The position numbers and the translations under genes are program-made. This document shows positions 28,191-37,246 of a stretch of 64,000 nucleotides of DNA, piece by piece; positions within the stretch are counted from its first letter, which is position 1; each line of letters begins with the position of its first letter. The notes under the pieces were generated by a model that made no database searches, was not told the origin of the DNA, and saw only the letters and a program-made list of their open reading frames with translations. The DNA comes from Helicobacter sp. 12S02634-8 (lineage in GTDB: Bacteria > Campylobacterota > Campylobacteria > Campylobacterales > Helicobacteraceae), in contig NZ_MLAP01000001.1 in the NCBI RefSeq assembly GCF_002272865.1, forward strand, positions 124,001 through 188,000, read 5' to 3'.

Positions 28191-28673
28191 ATGGCATACA
28201 AGCTATTTTTAGCATTATCACTCTTCTTCTGCCAGATATTTGCTACAAGCCCCAAAAATGCGAACTATTATCTCAACTCCCATCGCCAGACTCTTATATC
28301 TTATTACCAAACTCTCCATCAGCAATCTCTAAATGGGCAATATCCAAAATTTAGGGGGCGCAATGTGATTGAACATTCTGTCTATACCGCACTAGAGCCC
28401 ATAAAAAAGCAAGAGCTCAAAGGTGCGTTGGTGATGAGCTATTTTATCCTCAAAAGTTTTATCAAATATTCCCATCTAGGAGGCGTGGGCGTGAGCGGTG
28501 TTTTGGTCTTGGAGGCAAAAGGGAAAAAACCAAGAGTGTTTTATCTCCAATTTGATGGGCGGTATCTGAGTGATTTAGAGGTTTTGGGAATAGGCAGTGA
28601 GCTTTTTGCATATTGCGTGCTGCCTGATTTCAATCAATGTATTCTGCTAGGTATCAATGAAGATTGGCAATGA
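28191..28673 (+). CDS. Unknown exported protein behind lpxR
   Basis: 160 residues with a clear N-terminal signal peptide (hydrophobic stretch to about QIFATSP). No recognised domain. It has one long basic-aromatic region and several strand-like segments (GVSGVLVLEAKGKKPRVFYLQ). It begins one base after the lpxR stop, so it is almost certainly co-transcribed and may act in the periplasm or outer membrane with LpxR; that is inference. It converges with fdhU 13 bases away. Confidence 0.75.
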   Translation: MAYKLFLALSLFFCQIFATSPKNANYYLNSHRQTLISYYQTLHQQSLNGQYPKFRGRNVIEHSVYTALEPIKKQELKGALVMSYFILKSFIKYSHLGGVGVSGVLVLEAKGKKPRVFYLQFDGRYLSDLEVLGIGSELFAYCVLPDFNQCILLGINEDWQ

Positions 28674-28686
28674 GGGCAAATCAAGA

Positions 28687-28926
28687 TTATTTGCGTATCA
28701 AATACCGAATACTCACGCCCCTTTGCTCGACTTTGAGCACCTCATAGCCGTGGTTTTTAGCGTCAATAGGGATATTGTTGATACTCTGTGGGCAGTCGCT
28801 TAAAACCTCTAAAATCTCTCCTTTTTTGAGTTTGGGGAGAGTTTGGAGTGTGACAATAGCTGGGTAAGGACAGGGCTCACCCTGCAAATCTAGGCAATAA
28901 TTGGGAATTATTTCTTCTTCTAGCAT
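28687..28926 (-). CDS. fdhU: TusA-like selenium/formate dehydrogenase accessory protein
   Basis: A 79-residue TusA/SirA-like protein. The family motif CPYPAIVTLQTLPKLKKGE sits near residues 19-37 with the active-site cysteine in EPCPYP. In C. jejuni the similar fdhU-fdhT pair is needed for selenium-dependent formate dehydrogenase biogenesis. Here it lies ten bases downstream of the YedE-like fdhT. It equals the TusA half of the two-domain YedF family; the other half is the protein at 5.1 kb. A role in carrying selenium or sulfur as a persulfide-like adduct is inferred. Confidence 0.85.
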   Translation of the reverse strand: MLEEEIIPNYCLDLQGEPCPYPAIVTLQTLPKLKKGEILEVLSDCPQSINNIPIDAKNHGYEVLKVEQRGVSIRYLIRK

Positions 28927-28935
28927 ATGCGCTCC

Positions 28936-30177
28936 TTATTTGCGTGTGTTGATACATTGAGTGGAGGGGCTTTGGAATATATTTTTTCTGAAAAATCGCT
29001 GCTGCACCCAAAGGATAAAAATAAATGCTAAGCCCAAAAGTGCATAATTCACAATCAAACCCCCATAATTGCCAAAAACATCTAAAAGATTGATTTTAGG
29101 CCAAGAAGTCGCTAATGCCTCGCCATAATAATCCCAACTCAGAGCTAAAATCATTGTCCCTACGACATTACCAATCCCAACGACCCAATAATGCACCTGC
29201 CCCTCGATAGCCCGATACATCCAGCCACACTCACAGCCACCAGATAAGACAATGCCAAAGCCAAAGAGCAGCCCACCTAAGATAATATTAGGCCCTAGCC
29301 AGTAGATTTTAGGGGCATTGCCTAACATCAGATAGCTAAAAACCCCTATGCAAGAAATCGCCATTCCAATCACCACGGCCTTTGCCATCTGCGTGCGCCC
29401 TGTCATGAATAAATCTCTAAAGGCTGAAGTGAAGCAAATCTGAGCCCTTGCGATGATAAAGCCAAAAGATATTCCAAACCCTAAAGCCATACCAAGCACA
29501 GGAAGTGCCCTGCCCTTTGGTGTTGGTGCAACATGAGTGAGATAGATGATCCAAAGCACAGAGAGCAAAAATACCACACAGCCCAAGATAAATAGCACAA
29601 AAGACCTTGAGCGCGTATCAGAGAGCTGTTTTTGCGTATGGACTTTTTGCATATCGACCTTTGGGAGGAAGCAAGGCAGTGCAACAAACTTTGTGCCGAT
29701 ATAAATACCAATAATCATAAAAATACTAAAAACCCAAGTATGCAAGGAAAAATAAGGGATACCTGTGAAGAAATTTGCTAGATTGCAACCCATCGCAAGC
29801 CTAGCGCCAAAGCCAGCGATAATCCCGCCTAAAAATCCTTGCGCGATACGAATTTTGCTTTTGGGTAGTCGGATTTTGAAGTTATTTGCCCATAAGGTCG
29901 CTATCAGAGCGCCCACAAACATACCAATCACCATAATCCCATCATTGCGACTCAAAGGCGTGCCACTCATATTTTGGATATCATAATAATGGAATCGTGA
30001 TATATCCACCCCCAAAAAGTGCAGCACATGCCCACCCCAACGAGTGAATTCACCCGTTACAGCCCACAAACTCCCTGTCAAGCCAAAGTAATAAGTCGAT
30101 AAAATCCCTAGGGCTATCACAGCAGGCAATGGATTCCAAAATCCCACAAGATATTTTTGCTTCAATGTTTGCCACAT
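28936..30177 (-). CDS. fdhT: YeeE/YedE-family membrane protein, selenium-linked
   Basis: 413-residue membrane protein with about ten hydrophobic segments and two copies of the YeeE/YedE pattern: GARLAMGCNLANFFTGIPYFS and a later GIVLSGGCECGWMYRAIEGQ, each with conserved cysteines at the pore. Related proteins import thiosulfate (TsuA) or are tied to selenium use; in C. jejuni FdhT is needed for selenium-dependent formate dehydrogenase. The paired TusA-like gene makes selenium or sulfur transfer the best guess. GGAG six bases before ATG 30177 supports that start. A terminator hairpin separates it from gmhA upstream. Confidence 0.85.
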   Translation of the reverse strand: MWQTLKQKYLVGFWNPLPAVIALGILSTYYFGLTGSLWAVTGEFTRWGGHVLHFLGVDISRFHYYDIQNMSGTPLSRNDGIMVIGMFVGALIATLWANNFKIRLPKSKIRIAQGFLGGIIAGFGARLAMGCNLANFFTGIPYFSLHTWVFSIFMIIGIYIGTKFVALPCFLPKVDMQKVHTQKQLSDTRSRSFVLFILGCVVFLLSVLWIIYLTHVAPTPKGRALPVLGMALGFGISFGFIIARAQICFTSAFRDLFMTGRTQMAKAVVIGMAISCIGVFSYLMLGNAPKIYWLGPNIILGGLLFGFGIVLSGGCECGWMYRAIEGQVHYWVVGIGNVVGTMILALSWDYYGEALATSWPKINLLDVFGNYGGLIVNYALLGLAFIFILWVQQRFFRKNIFQSPSTQCINTRK

Positions 30178-30242
30178 CAAAAACTCCAGACAATGATAAA
30201 ATATATTTTTAGATTTGGTTTTTAGAAGTCTAAAAATAGTAT

Positions 30243-30257
30243 CGCTAAGCCTTAGCG
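30243..30257 (-). terminator. Terminator of the heptose gene row (after gmhA)
   Basis: On the minus strand CGCTAA pairs with TTAGCG around GGC, followed by an ATACTATTTTTAG tail. It lies 53 bases after the gmhA stop and before fdhT. Confidence 0.5.
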
Positions 30258-30309
30258 CTCAATCAAAGGGGAATATTGTCCTCTATCTTTGCTAAAAATT
30301 CACTGAAAA

Positions 30310-30882
30310 TCAAGCCATTTTACAAGCTGATTCAATCCTATCACAAAGAATATGGATCACTAAAATATGCATTTCTTGGATACGCGGGGTATCTGAGCTC
30401 GGGATAATGAGATTGTGTGTGCAAACATCTGACATCAGCCCTCCATCGCGCCCAGAAAGACCGATATTCTGACAGCCTATTTTTTTGCCCGCTTCAAAGG
30501 CTTTGATGACATTTTGTGAGTTCCCACTTGTTGAAATCCCAAAGACCACATCGCCTGCTCTAGCAAGCGCTTCGACTTGTCGAGAAAATACATATTCATA
30601 GCCATAGTCATTTCCGATAGCTGTGAGTGCTGAAGTATCGGTGGTGATAGCAATCCCTGCGAGTGCTTGACGCTCTTTTTTATAGCGCCCTGAGAGTTCA
30701 GCTGCGAAGTGTTGCGCATCAGCAGCACTCCCACCATTCCCACAAAATAAGATTTTATTGCCTCTTGAGAGTGTATCGCTCAAGAGCGTGGCTACTTTTT
30801 GTATATCTCCACTTAAGAGCTCTAGGGTTTTTTTTGCCGTTTCTATGTGTGCTAAAAATTCACCTTCTATCCACTTTCTCAT
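30310..30882 (-). CDS. gmhA: Sedoheptulose 7-phosphate isomerase
   Basis: First step of ADP-heptose synthesis for the lipopolysaccharide inner core. The 190-residue SIS-domain protein has [24 protein letters not shown] (core [11 protein letters not shown]), the [15 protein letters not shown] segment and [14 protein letters not shown], all substrate-binding. With hldE, hldD and gmhB it makes a complete pathway on one strand with spacings of 1-8 bases, in the order hldD, hldE, gmhA after gmhB. It is the last gene of the long minus-strand row. Confidence 0.97.
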   Translation of the reverse strand: MRKWIEGEFLAHIETAKKTLELLSGDIQKVATLLSDTLSRGNKILFCGNGGSAADAQHFAAELSGRYKKERQALAGIAITTDTSALTAIGNDYGYEYVFSRQVEALARAGDVVFGISTSGNSQNVIKAFEAGKKIGCQNIGLSGRDGGLMSDVCTHNLIIPSSDTPRIQEMHILVIHILCDRIESACKMA

Positions 30883-30890
30883 ATTGCCTC

Positions 30891-32315
30891 CTATAATGAC
30901 TTGACTTTTTTGAGAATATTTGTCGTTGATTTGCCATCGACAAATTCAATCAATCTGAGTTCCTTAGCATATTTTGTTCCTGCTATGGGCTTGCCCTCAT
31001 AATCCTTGCCTTTTACCAAAATATCAGGACTGATGGCTTTGATGAGTTCTTCGGGCGTATCCTCATCAAAAATCACGACAAAATCCACGCTCTCTAGCCC
31101 TGCAAGCACAAAAGCCCTATCATCTTGGGGATTGATAGGTCTTTGAGCGCCTTTGAGTCTTTGGACTGATTGGTCGCTATTGAGCCCTACAATGAGAATA
31201 TCGCCTAAATTTTTGGCTTGCTGGAGATAAAAAATATGCCCTTTATGCAAGATATCAAAGCAACCATTGGTGAATATAATCTTTTTGTCTTTGAGAGATT
31301 GGAGTATGTTTAGGAGTGTCGCTTTTGTTAGGATTTTATCATTGCAATCAGATTGATTCCTCGCGTGCATGTATTGGATAATCTCTGCATAACTCACCGT
31401 AGCGCTCCCCACCTTACCCACCACAACAGCTGCTGCTGCATTAGCAAATTCACAAGCCCGATAAATATCTAGCCCGCTAGATAGCCCAAAGCCCAGCGCA
31501 GCAATCACTGTGTCCCCCGCCCCTGTGACATCATAGACTTCTTTGGCGATCGTGGGGATTTTGATGAGCTGATTGTGCCCATCAAGCAAGGCAATCCCAT
31601 CTTCACTCAAAGTGATGAGCGAGATGGCTAGCTTGTATTGGTCTTTGAAAAATTTTAAGGTCTTATGGAGCGTTTGGTCATCAGTGATATCAATTTTGCT
31701 AGCTTGCTGGGCTTCGCTTTTATTGGGCGTGAGTAAGGTCGCACCTTGATATTTCTGATAATCCTTGCCCTTAGGGTCGCACAAAATGGGCTTATTTTCG
31801 CTCCTTGCAAGCTTGATAAGGCTTTTAGTGAGCGTTGCACTCAGCACGCCTTTGTTATAATCAGACAAAATCACGCAATCAAAATCTGAAATTTTGTTTT
31901 CGATTTTTTCTATCATTTCAGCAGCGATTTGGTCAGAAATGGTATTTTTGTCTTCTCTATCGATACGCAAGACTTGCTGATTGGATACAACGATCCGTGT
32001 TTTTTTGGTTGTGGGGCGATGGGGGAGGACAAAAACATTATCGATATCAATTCCCAAAGAATCCAAACTACCCACAAGCCATCTGCCCGTGTCATCATCA
32101 CCGATTACACCACATATGCTTACCTTTGCACCCAGTGAAATGAGATTATTAGCAACATTGCACGCCCCACCTAAGCGATTGCTCTCATCTTTGACTTCTG
32201 CTATCTGCACGGGGGCTTCAGGCGATATGCGCTCACACTTCCCCCAGATATAATGGTCGATCATCAAATCCCCCACCACTAAAATAGAGGGGGTTTTATC
32301 TTCAAGCCCAAACAT
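30891..32315 (-). CDS. hldE: Bifunctional heptose 7-phosphate kinase / heptose 1-phosphate adenylyltransferase
   Basis: The N-terminal ribokinase-type domain (residues 1 to about 320) phosphorylates heptose 7-phosphate; it has [14 protein letters not shown] and [17 protein letters not shown] (core TGAGDTV). The C-terminal domain (about 340-474) adds AMP, with [21 protein letters not shown] (core [10 protein letters not shown]), the nucleotidyltransferase motif. Heptose bisphosphate made in this pathway is also the host ALPK1 ligand family in Helicobacter. Full length at 474 residues. Confidence 0.97.
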   Translation of the reverse strand: MFGLEDKTPSILVVGDLMIDHYIWGKCERISPEAPVQIAEVKDESNRLGGACNVANNLISLGAKVSICGVIGDDDTGRWLVGSLDSLGIDIDNVFVLPHRPTTKKTRIVVSNQQVLRIDREDKNTISDQIAAEMIEKIENKISDFDCVILSDYNKGVLSATLTKSLIKLARSENKPILCDPKGKDYQKYQGATLLTPNKSEAQQASKIDITDDQTLHKTLKFFKDQYKLAISLITLSEDGIALLDGHNQLIKIPTIAKEVYDVTGAGDTVIAALGFGLSSGLDIYRACEFANAAAAVVVGKVGSATVSYAEIIQYMHARNQSDCNDKILTKATLLNILQSLKDKKIIFTNGCFDILHKGHIFYLQQAKNLGDILIVGLNSDQSVQRLKGAQRPINPQDDRAFVLAGLESVDFVVIFDEDTPEELIKAISPDILVKGKDYEGKPIAGTKYAKELRLIEFVDGKSTTNILKKVKSL

Positions 32316-33314
32316 TTATTTGCTCCTATTGTGGATTTCTCTGATTGTTTCTATATAGCTTTTGATTCCTGATTCTAGGTTATAGCGAGGTTGATAGCCC
32401 AAATCAGTCATGGTTTCTTGGATATCAGCTTGTGTGTGTGTTTGGAAAAATGCATAGGGATTGTGGATATATTCGACTGCAAAATCCCCCAACTCATTTT
32501 TGAGGCAACAAACAATATCATTAAAGCTCCGACTCTCACCATAGCCGACATTATAAATCCCACCTTTTTTGACCTCTAGGGCTTTGATATTGGCTTGGAT
32601 CACATCTTGGATATAGACAAAATCTCGTCTTTGCTCTCCTGAAGCAAAAAGCCTGACTTTTTTATCCCTAAGGGCTTGCAAGCCAAGCTGGAGAATCATT
32701 GAGGCTGTTTTGCCTTTATAAAATTCTCTTTCTCCATAGACATTGAAATACCGCAAGCCGATGATGGGCGCTTTGGGGTTGTCTTGGAGTATTCTTCGGA
32801 CGCTCTCGTCCATGCGGAGTTTGGAAAATCCATAGATATTTTCAGGGTTTTCGCCCACGCCCACACTATTGGGTGCGCTTGTGTTGCCATAAGTCCCTGC
32901 TGAAGAGGCATAGATAACGGTGGCGTTTTTTTCTGAAGCGATATGTAAGAGGTTCAAAAAGGCCTCGTGATTGGTGCGCATGACTAGCTCTTGATCGCTG
33001 ATGGTTGTATCAGAAATCGCTGCTTGATGGAAAATATAATCAAAATTCAATGCAGCAATATCTTCTAAATCCTCGATACGATTGATATCTCCTACAATCA
33101 CTTCGCCCTTAAAACCAATGAGGTTTTTAAAATGCCCCAAAGAAGTTGGATTGCCACTAGAAGAAGTGCCCTCATTGCGAAATTTATCAAACACAACCAC
33201 ACGGCTCTCAGGGTGATTTTCTTGAAAATAAAACGCTAGATTGCTCCCGATAAAGCCTGCTCCACCTGTGATTAAAATCGTTTTGCCTTTGAGTGTGTTT
33301 TCGATATAGCGCAT
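32316..33314 (-). CDS. hldD: ADP-L-glycero-D-manno-heptose 6-epimerase
   Basis: Last step of ADP-heptose synthesis, an NADP-dependent short-chain (extended SDR) epimerase. The 332-residue protein starts with TGGAGFIGSNLAFYFQE, the nucleotide-binding motif, has FHQAAISDTT, SSAGTYG, and the catalytic YGFSKLRMD (Tyr, Lys). GLRYFNVYGEREFYKGKTAS is a typical HldD block. It starts one base after gmhB and ends directly before hldE. Confidence 0.97.
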   Translation of the reverse strand: MRYIENTLKGKTILITGGAGFIGSNLAFYFQENHPESRVVVFDKFRNEGTSSSGNPTSLGHFKNLIGFKGEVIVGDINRIEDLEDIAALNFDYIFHQAAISDTTISDQELVMRTNHEAFLNLLHIASEKNATVIYASSAGTYGNTSAPNSVGVGENPENIYGFSKLRMDESVRRILQDNPKAPIIGLRYFNVYGEREFYKGKTASMILQLGLQALRDKKVRLFASGEQRRDFVYIQDVIQANIKALEVKKGGIYNVGYGESRSFNDIVCCLKNELGDFAVEYIHNPYAFFQTHTQADIQETMTDLGYQPRYNLESGIKSYIETIREIHNRSK

Positions 33315-33315
33315 A

Positions 33316-33849
33316 TTATTCTCCTACTAAATGTTTCATGACTTCTAGGGCTTGTTTGAGTGAAAAAACAATATGGAGATTTTCAATCCCCATCACCCCC
33401 TCATCGGTGTTTTTCAAAAAAATTTTATTACCAATCCCGCTTGCCTGCCCTGCTTGCATATCTGTAGGCTTATCTCCAATGATAAAACACTCTTGGAGAT
33501 TGAGTGCGTAATCTTTTTGGGCTTTTTGGATCATGCCAATATTTGGTTTGCGGCACAAGCAAGCATCAGCTGGGTTGTGGGGGCAAAAATAAATGCTGTC
33601 AAAAGCAAATTTTAGCTTTTTTTTGAGTCCTTTTTGCATATATTGTGTGACTTCTTTGAAATCCTCTAATGTGTAATACCCTCTGCCAATGCCTGATTGA
33701 TTGGTGATGAGGATCAGCAAAAAGCCCTTTTCTTTGCAAAATTTCAGTAATTCAAAAATATCCTCCATAAAAATAAATTCTTTGGGCTCGCAGACATAGC
33801 CAAAATCTTCATTGACAATGCCATCTCTATCAAAAAAGACTGCCTTCAT
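33316..33849 (-). CDS. gmhB: D,D-heptose 1,7-bisphosphate 7-phosphatase
   Basis: HAD-family phosphatase of 177 residues that removes the 7-phosphate between the two HldE steps. FFDRDGIVNEDFGYV at the start carries the catalytic Asp pair, ITNQSGIGRGYY is the second motif, and CPHNPADACLCRKP supplies the zinc-binding cysteines of the GmhB group. GDKPTDMQAG is the last HAD motif. Its start overlaps the end of the upstream membrane protein gene by four bases (ATGA). Confidence 0.96.
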   Translation of the reverse strand: MKAVFFDRDGIVNEDFGYVCEPKEFIFMEDIFELLKFCKEKGFLLILITNQSGIGRGYYTLEDFKEVTQYMQKGLKKKLKFAFDSIYFCPHNPADACLCRKPNIGMIQKAQKDYALNLQECFIIGDKPTDMQAGQASGIGNKIFLKNTDEGVMGIENLHIVFSLKQALEVMKHLVGE

Positions 33850-34673
33850 TGCCTCACTCCAGAATCATCAGCTCCCATCGAGTGGGTATGGGGCGTATGG
33901 GGTTGGGTCGAGTGCATTGGCATTGAGTGCCCACCCATCGAATGTCCTCCCATTGAGTGTCCTCCCATTGCTTTGCCCTCAAGCATTGAAATCCCCTTAT
34001 AAATGCCATACCCGCCAAAGCAGAGCATGAGCACAAAAGATATTTTCATAAAAAAGCTCCTGAAAGTTGATGTCAAAATTTTACCTGTGATAAAGCCCAG
34101 CACAAACATTGGCAAAAAAGTCGCCAATCCAAATACTCCCATCATCACTGCTCCCATCAGCACATTGCTAGCAAGCGCAGCACTCAGGGCAAAATAATAG
34201 ACCATACCACAAGGCAAAAATCCATTTAAAACCCCTAATCCCCAGAAGCTAAAAAGATTCTTTGAGCCCATCAACCACGCAAATGTGTTATGAAAAGAGC
34301 GCGAAAAGATGTTTTGAGAATTCTTAGAGATTGAGGGCTCTAAAAAGGTAATGACCTTAGGGAAAAACACATAAAGGCAAGCAAACACAATCAAAAGCGC
34401 CCCCACAACGATAAACAAAATACCTTTTGTCTGCATCGATGCGCTGATACCATTGCCAATTAAAGCGCTGATAGCCCCGATAATCATATAAGAAGTGATC
34501 CTCCCTAGACTATAAAGGATATGGCATAGGGCTTGATAGGAGTTGCTAGCATTGGGGTGGATTTTGCCGTGTGTATAAGCGATGACTATCCCCCCACACA
34601 TACCCACACAATGGCTCAAAGCCATAGGAAACGCGATAACAAACACTGAAAGCAATAATCCGATTGTATCCAT
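33846..34673 (-). CDS. TauE/UreH-like membrane protein with Met/His-rich C-terminal tail
   Basis: 275 residues with about six membrane segments and the motif SHCVGMCGGIVIAYT near residue 22, typical of the UreH_2/SafE group. Relatives have been linked to copper or nickel handling, including cbb3 oxidase copper supply; the H. pylori counterpart lies at the same place. After the last segment the tail has three MGGHS units, MPMHS, then a His/Thr-rich stretch ending in VRQ. Such a tail would bind soft metals such as copper; this is inference. ATG 34673 has GGAGG six bases upstream. Confidence 0.75.
   Translation of the reverse strand: MDTIGLLLSVFVIAFPMALSHCVGMCGGIVIAYTHGKIHPNASNSYQALCHILYSLGRITSYMIIGAISALIGNGISASMQTKGILFIVVGALLIVFACLYVFFPKVITFLEPSISKNSQNIFSRSFHNTFAWLMGSKNLFSFWGLGVLNGFLPCGMVYYFALSAALASNVLMGAVMMGVFGLATFLPMFVLGFITGKILTSTFRSFFMKISFVLMLCFGGYGIYKGISMLEGKAMGGHSMGGHSMGGHSMPMHSTQPHTPHTHSMGADDSGVRQ
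33921..33965 (-). repeat. 15-base tandem repeat coding MGGHS units
   Basis: Three 15-base units, differing at a few positions, encode the consecutive MGGHS repeats in the tail of the membrane protein. In-frame unit loss or gain would only change tail length. Confidence 0.85.
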
Positions 34674-34972
34674 CACATACCTCCCTCTATAGAATGATTG
34701 AGCATTTCATTTGCCTTTTTGATTGCCTCAAGTGCTGTGTCATTTTGCTTGGGTGTTGTGGGCGAAGTGATATGTTTTGAATCTTGAGGTATGACTCCTT
34801 TGGGCATTTTGACAAACACATCTTCATAGTTTTTTTTGTTGCTCCGATAGCGGATATAGATTTCTCCTGTGTCTGTATTGTAGATATAAGTATCGGTCTT
34901 ATCGCTAAACATTTGCCACTGCCCTAAAAGCAGAGATTGGAGAGATAGGAGGCAGCAAATGAGCTTTTTCAT
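34673..34972 (-). CDS. Unknown small exported protein
   Basis: 99 residues with a signal peptide (KKLICCLLSLQSLLLG). The mature part is polar, with a strand-like TDTYIYNTDTGEIYIRYRS segment and a Pro/Thr-rich linker. No family recognised. It overlaps hisG by four bases upstream and the membrane protein gene by one base downstream, so it is surely part of the row. Confidence 0.75.
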   Translation of the reverse strand: MKKLICCLLSLQSLLLGQWQMFSDKTDTYIYNTDTGEIYIRYRSNKKNYEDVFVKMPKGVIPQDSKHITSPTTPKQNDTALEAIKKANEMLNHSIEGGM

Positions 34973-35583
34973 TGCTGTATCAAGGCTTGGAATTGGGATT
35001 GCAAATCAAGAATTGCTTGCTTTTTGGCATAAAAGCTATTTTTGTTTGCAATCAAATAAGCACTCGAATCCATAATCACTTCATCGACTTTTAGGTTATT
35101 TTGCTTCATCGTAGCGCCCGTTTGGACAATATCTACAATCCCATCAGAGAGCTCTACTAATGGTGCTAGCTCGATAGAGCCATAAAGCTTGATGACATCA
35201 ACAGCGATAGCTTTTTGAGAAAAATGCCTGATAGTGATACGGGGCATTTTTGTAGCGATTTTGATACGAGGTTTGCGATAATCAATGCCTTTACCCACGC
35301 TAGAGCCCACTACAACCTTGCATTTGCCTATCCCTAGATTGAGTAGCCAGATAAGGTCTAGCTCGTGTTCTTCTAAGACATCTCGCCCTACCACACCAAT
35401 ATCAGCAGCTTGATGATAGACATAGGTGGGAACATCTTGATTGCGCACGAGCAAAAATCTAAACCCCATGTGCTCTAAAATGAGCTTTCTGTCTTGGAAG
35501 CTAAAATTCTCTTGGAATATCTTGCCAAACAAATCCAAAGTTTCATCAGCAATCCTCCCTTTAGGCAAAGCAACCGTGATCAT
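34969..35583 (-). CDS. hisG: ATP phosphoribosyltransferase, short form
   Basis: First step of histidine synthesis. The 204-residue protein is the short HisG that needs the HisZ regulatory subunit, because the C-terminal feedback domain of the long form is missing. Motifs: TVALPKGRIADETLDLF, DVPTYVYHQAADIGVVGRD (core DIGVVGRD) and DGIVDIVQTGATMKQNNL (core VDIVQTGATMK). H. pylori needs histidine and, as I recall, has no hisG in this gene row; here it is inserted between coaX and the membrane protein gene. hisZ and other his genes are not in the window. Confidence 0.94.
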   Translation of the reverse strand: MITVALPKGRIADETLDLFGKIFQENFSFQDRKLILEHMGFRFLLVRNQDVPTYVYHQAADIGVVGRDVLEEHELDLIWLLNLGIGKCKVVVGSSVGKGIDYRKPRIKIATKMPRITIRHFSQKAIAVDVIKLYGSIELAPLVELSDGIVDIVQTGATMKQNNLKVDEVIMDSSAYLIANKNSFYAKKQAILDLQSQFQALIQQ

Positions 35584-36221
35584 TTCTGCTCCTTGTGGTA
35601 TTTGAGTGCTTGATCAATCGAGATTTGCATACCATTGAAAACAAGCATTTCATTATAAACTGATTTGGGGAAAAACTTTGATAAAAATTTCCCATCACCA
35701 CCTGTGAAGTAGGCTTTTTGGTCTTTGATGGTGTCTTGGATACAAAGTATAATGCTTTTAAGGACGCCAAAACTCATAGCCGATTGGGTATCAAGGGGCA
35801 GTGTGTCTAGGGGGGTAGCAAAGTTTATGGGGAGTTTGAGGGCAGTTGAAATCTGTTCAAATATATGGCCATAGCCTGCTAGACCTGGTAAAATATAGCC
35901 GCCTTGATGTTTGCCTTGACACATCACATCAATAGTGATCGCACTCCCAGCATCAACAATCACACCATCATCTATCCCCAAGCAAGCTGCTTTTCTATCG
36001 ATCCCTAGCCCCATATAAGGAGTGTCAAAGTCAATAATTTTAGCGATATTATAGGAATTTTTGTGTGCTGCGATGAGCTTTTGTTCGTTGGTGGGATTGA
36101 CACTGATGTAGTAAATATCTGCGTGCAATTCTTTTTTGTCTATGGCTTCGGGTTTGTTTTTCCAGATTTTGCGTTTGTCATAAAAATGGACATAAGTATT
36201 GCCAATATCACAGAGTATCAT
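35580..36221 (-). CDS. coaX: Type III pantothenate kinase
   Basis: First step of coenzyme A synthesis; the type III kinase is not feedback-inhibited by CoA and replaces CoaA. The 213-residue protein has CDIGNTYVHFYD (phosphate loop), PYMGLGIDRKAACLG, VDAGSAITIDV and QGGYILPGLAGY. It overlaps hisG by four bases and the lipoprotein gene by four bases, all translationally coupled. Confidence 0.94.
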   Translation of the reverse strand: MILCDIGNTYVHFYDKRKIWKNKPEAIDKKELHADIYYISVNPTNEQKLIAAHKNSYNIAKIIDFDTPYMGLGIDRKAACLGIDDGVIVDAGSAITIDVMCQGKHQGGYILPGLAGYGHIFEQISTALKLPINFATPLDTLPLDTQSAMSFGVLKSIILCIQDTIKDQKAYFTGGDGKFLSKFFPKSVYNEMLVFNGMQISIDQALKYHKEQK

Positions 36222-37246
36222 TTTCCCTCTTTAGAAAAGTCAAAATAATATTTATCATAATAAATCCTGTGCTTGTCATAGAAATTGAGTTTATCAAGCT
36301 TCATGCGCCCCAAAGCGCCCTTGACTTCAAAGACTTTATAAGCAAAGTTTATCGTATCGACTTCAATCAAATAGCCCCTATTCTCGATAGTATGGAGCTT
36401 GTTATCTGTGATGACAATGGTATTGAGCGTGGCAAAAGGTAGTTTGATTTTATTGAGCTCTCGGAGCGTCTTATCGAGCTGGATAATCTGCCCCTCAAGG
36501 GTCAAAACATACAAATAAGGCTTTTGATACAAGACATCACGGATATCAGCATCATAGCTAAACTCTTGGCCTGAGATGATAGAAACAAGCCTTTTGCTTG
36601 TAGCTGCAAACATACTTTCATCATCTATAACCAAATAAATGATATTGTTAAAAAACTTTTCGCTGTTGATGATGATATTTCTTGCAGGCGTGTAACTCTT
36701 AGTATCCACAACCAAAAGCCGCCCATCAAGCGTGGGGAAGACAACCAAAGTGTCTAAAAAAACCGGAGCAGCCACTAGGGAATTGATCGCAATACTTGGG
36801 CTGCCTTTTTGCGAAAACAGCGCTTCTTGTGTCTTGATACTATAGATATTTGTGGAATTATCTGCTAAAACAAGAGCGAGCAAATCCCCTTTAGTCGAGG
36901 CTCCTAAGGGGCAAGTAGGGAGAGTGAGGATTGTAGATTGTTGCGTGGTTTTGTTGATAAGCTCTAAATGGTGGCAGTCTTGGGCGATAATATAATAATC
37001 TTGTGTTTCGTTTAAAAATGTCGATTGTTGATTGATTTTCAGATAGGTAAGACCATTAGCGTCGATAACACTTCCATTATCCAAAACTGCGCCAAAGCGA
37101 TTGGCACTCACGATTTTATCTTGAAGCTTGTGGTCAAACTTCAAAGTGCCATTAGTGATAGGGGGCTCGAAATATTTTTTAGAACCACAGCCAACAAAAA
37201 ACACTGCTAAAGCAAATGCAAAATAGATACTTTTGATATGGATCAC
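36218..37246 (-). CDS. BamB-like beta-propeller lipoprotein
   Basis: 342 residues with a lipoprotein signal peptide: a hydrophobic stretch and FVGCGSK, where Cys20 would be lipidated. The rest consists of recurring strand pairs of propeller type (GRLLVVDTKS, GQIIQLDKT, GYLIEVDT). E. coli has yfgM next to bamB, and here a YfgM-like gene is directly upstream with a four-base overlap, which supports a BamB-like outer-membrane assembly role. Sequence similarity to E. coli BamB is not evident by eye. Confidence 0.65.
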   Translation of the reverse strand: MIHIKSIYFAFALAVFFVGCGSKKYFEPPITNGTLKFDHKLQDKIVSANRFGAVLDNGSVIDANGLTYLKINQQSTFLNETQDYYIIAQDCHHLELINKTTQQSTILTLPTCPLGASTKGDLLALVLADNSTNIYSIKTQEALFSQKGSPSIAINSLVAAPVFLDTLVVFPTLDGRLLVVDTKSYTPARNIIINSEKFFNNIIYLVIDDESMFAATSKRLVSIISGQEFSYDADIRDVLYQKPYLYVLTLEGQIIQLDKTLRELNKIKLPFATLNTIVITDNKLHTIENRGYLIEVDTINFAYKVFEVKGALGRMKLDKLNFYDKHRIYYDKYYFDFSKEGK

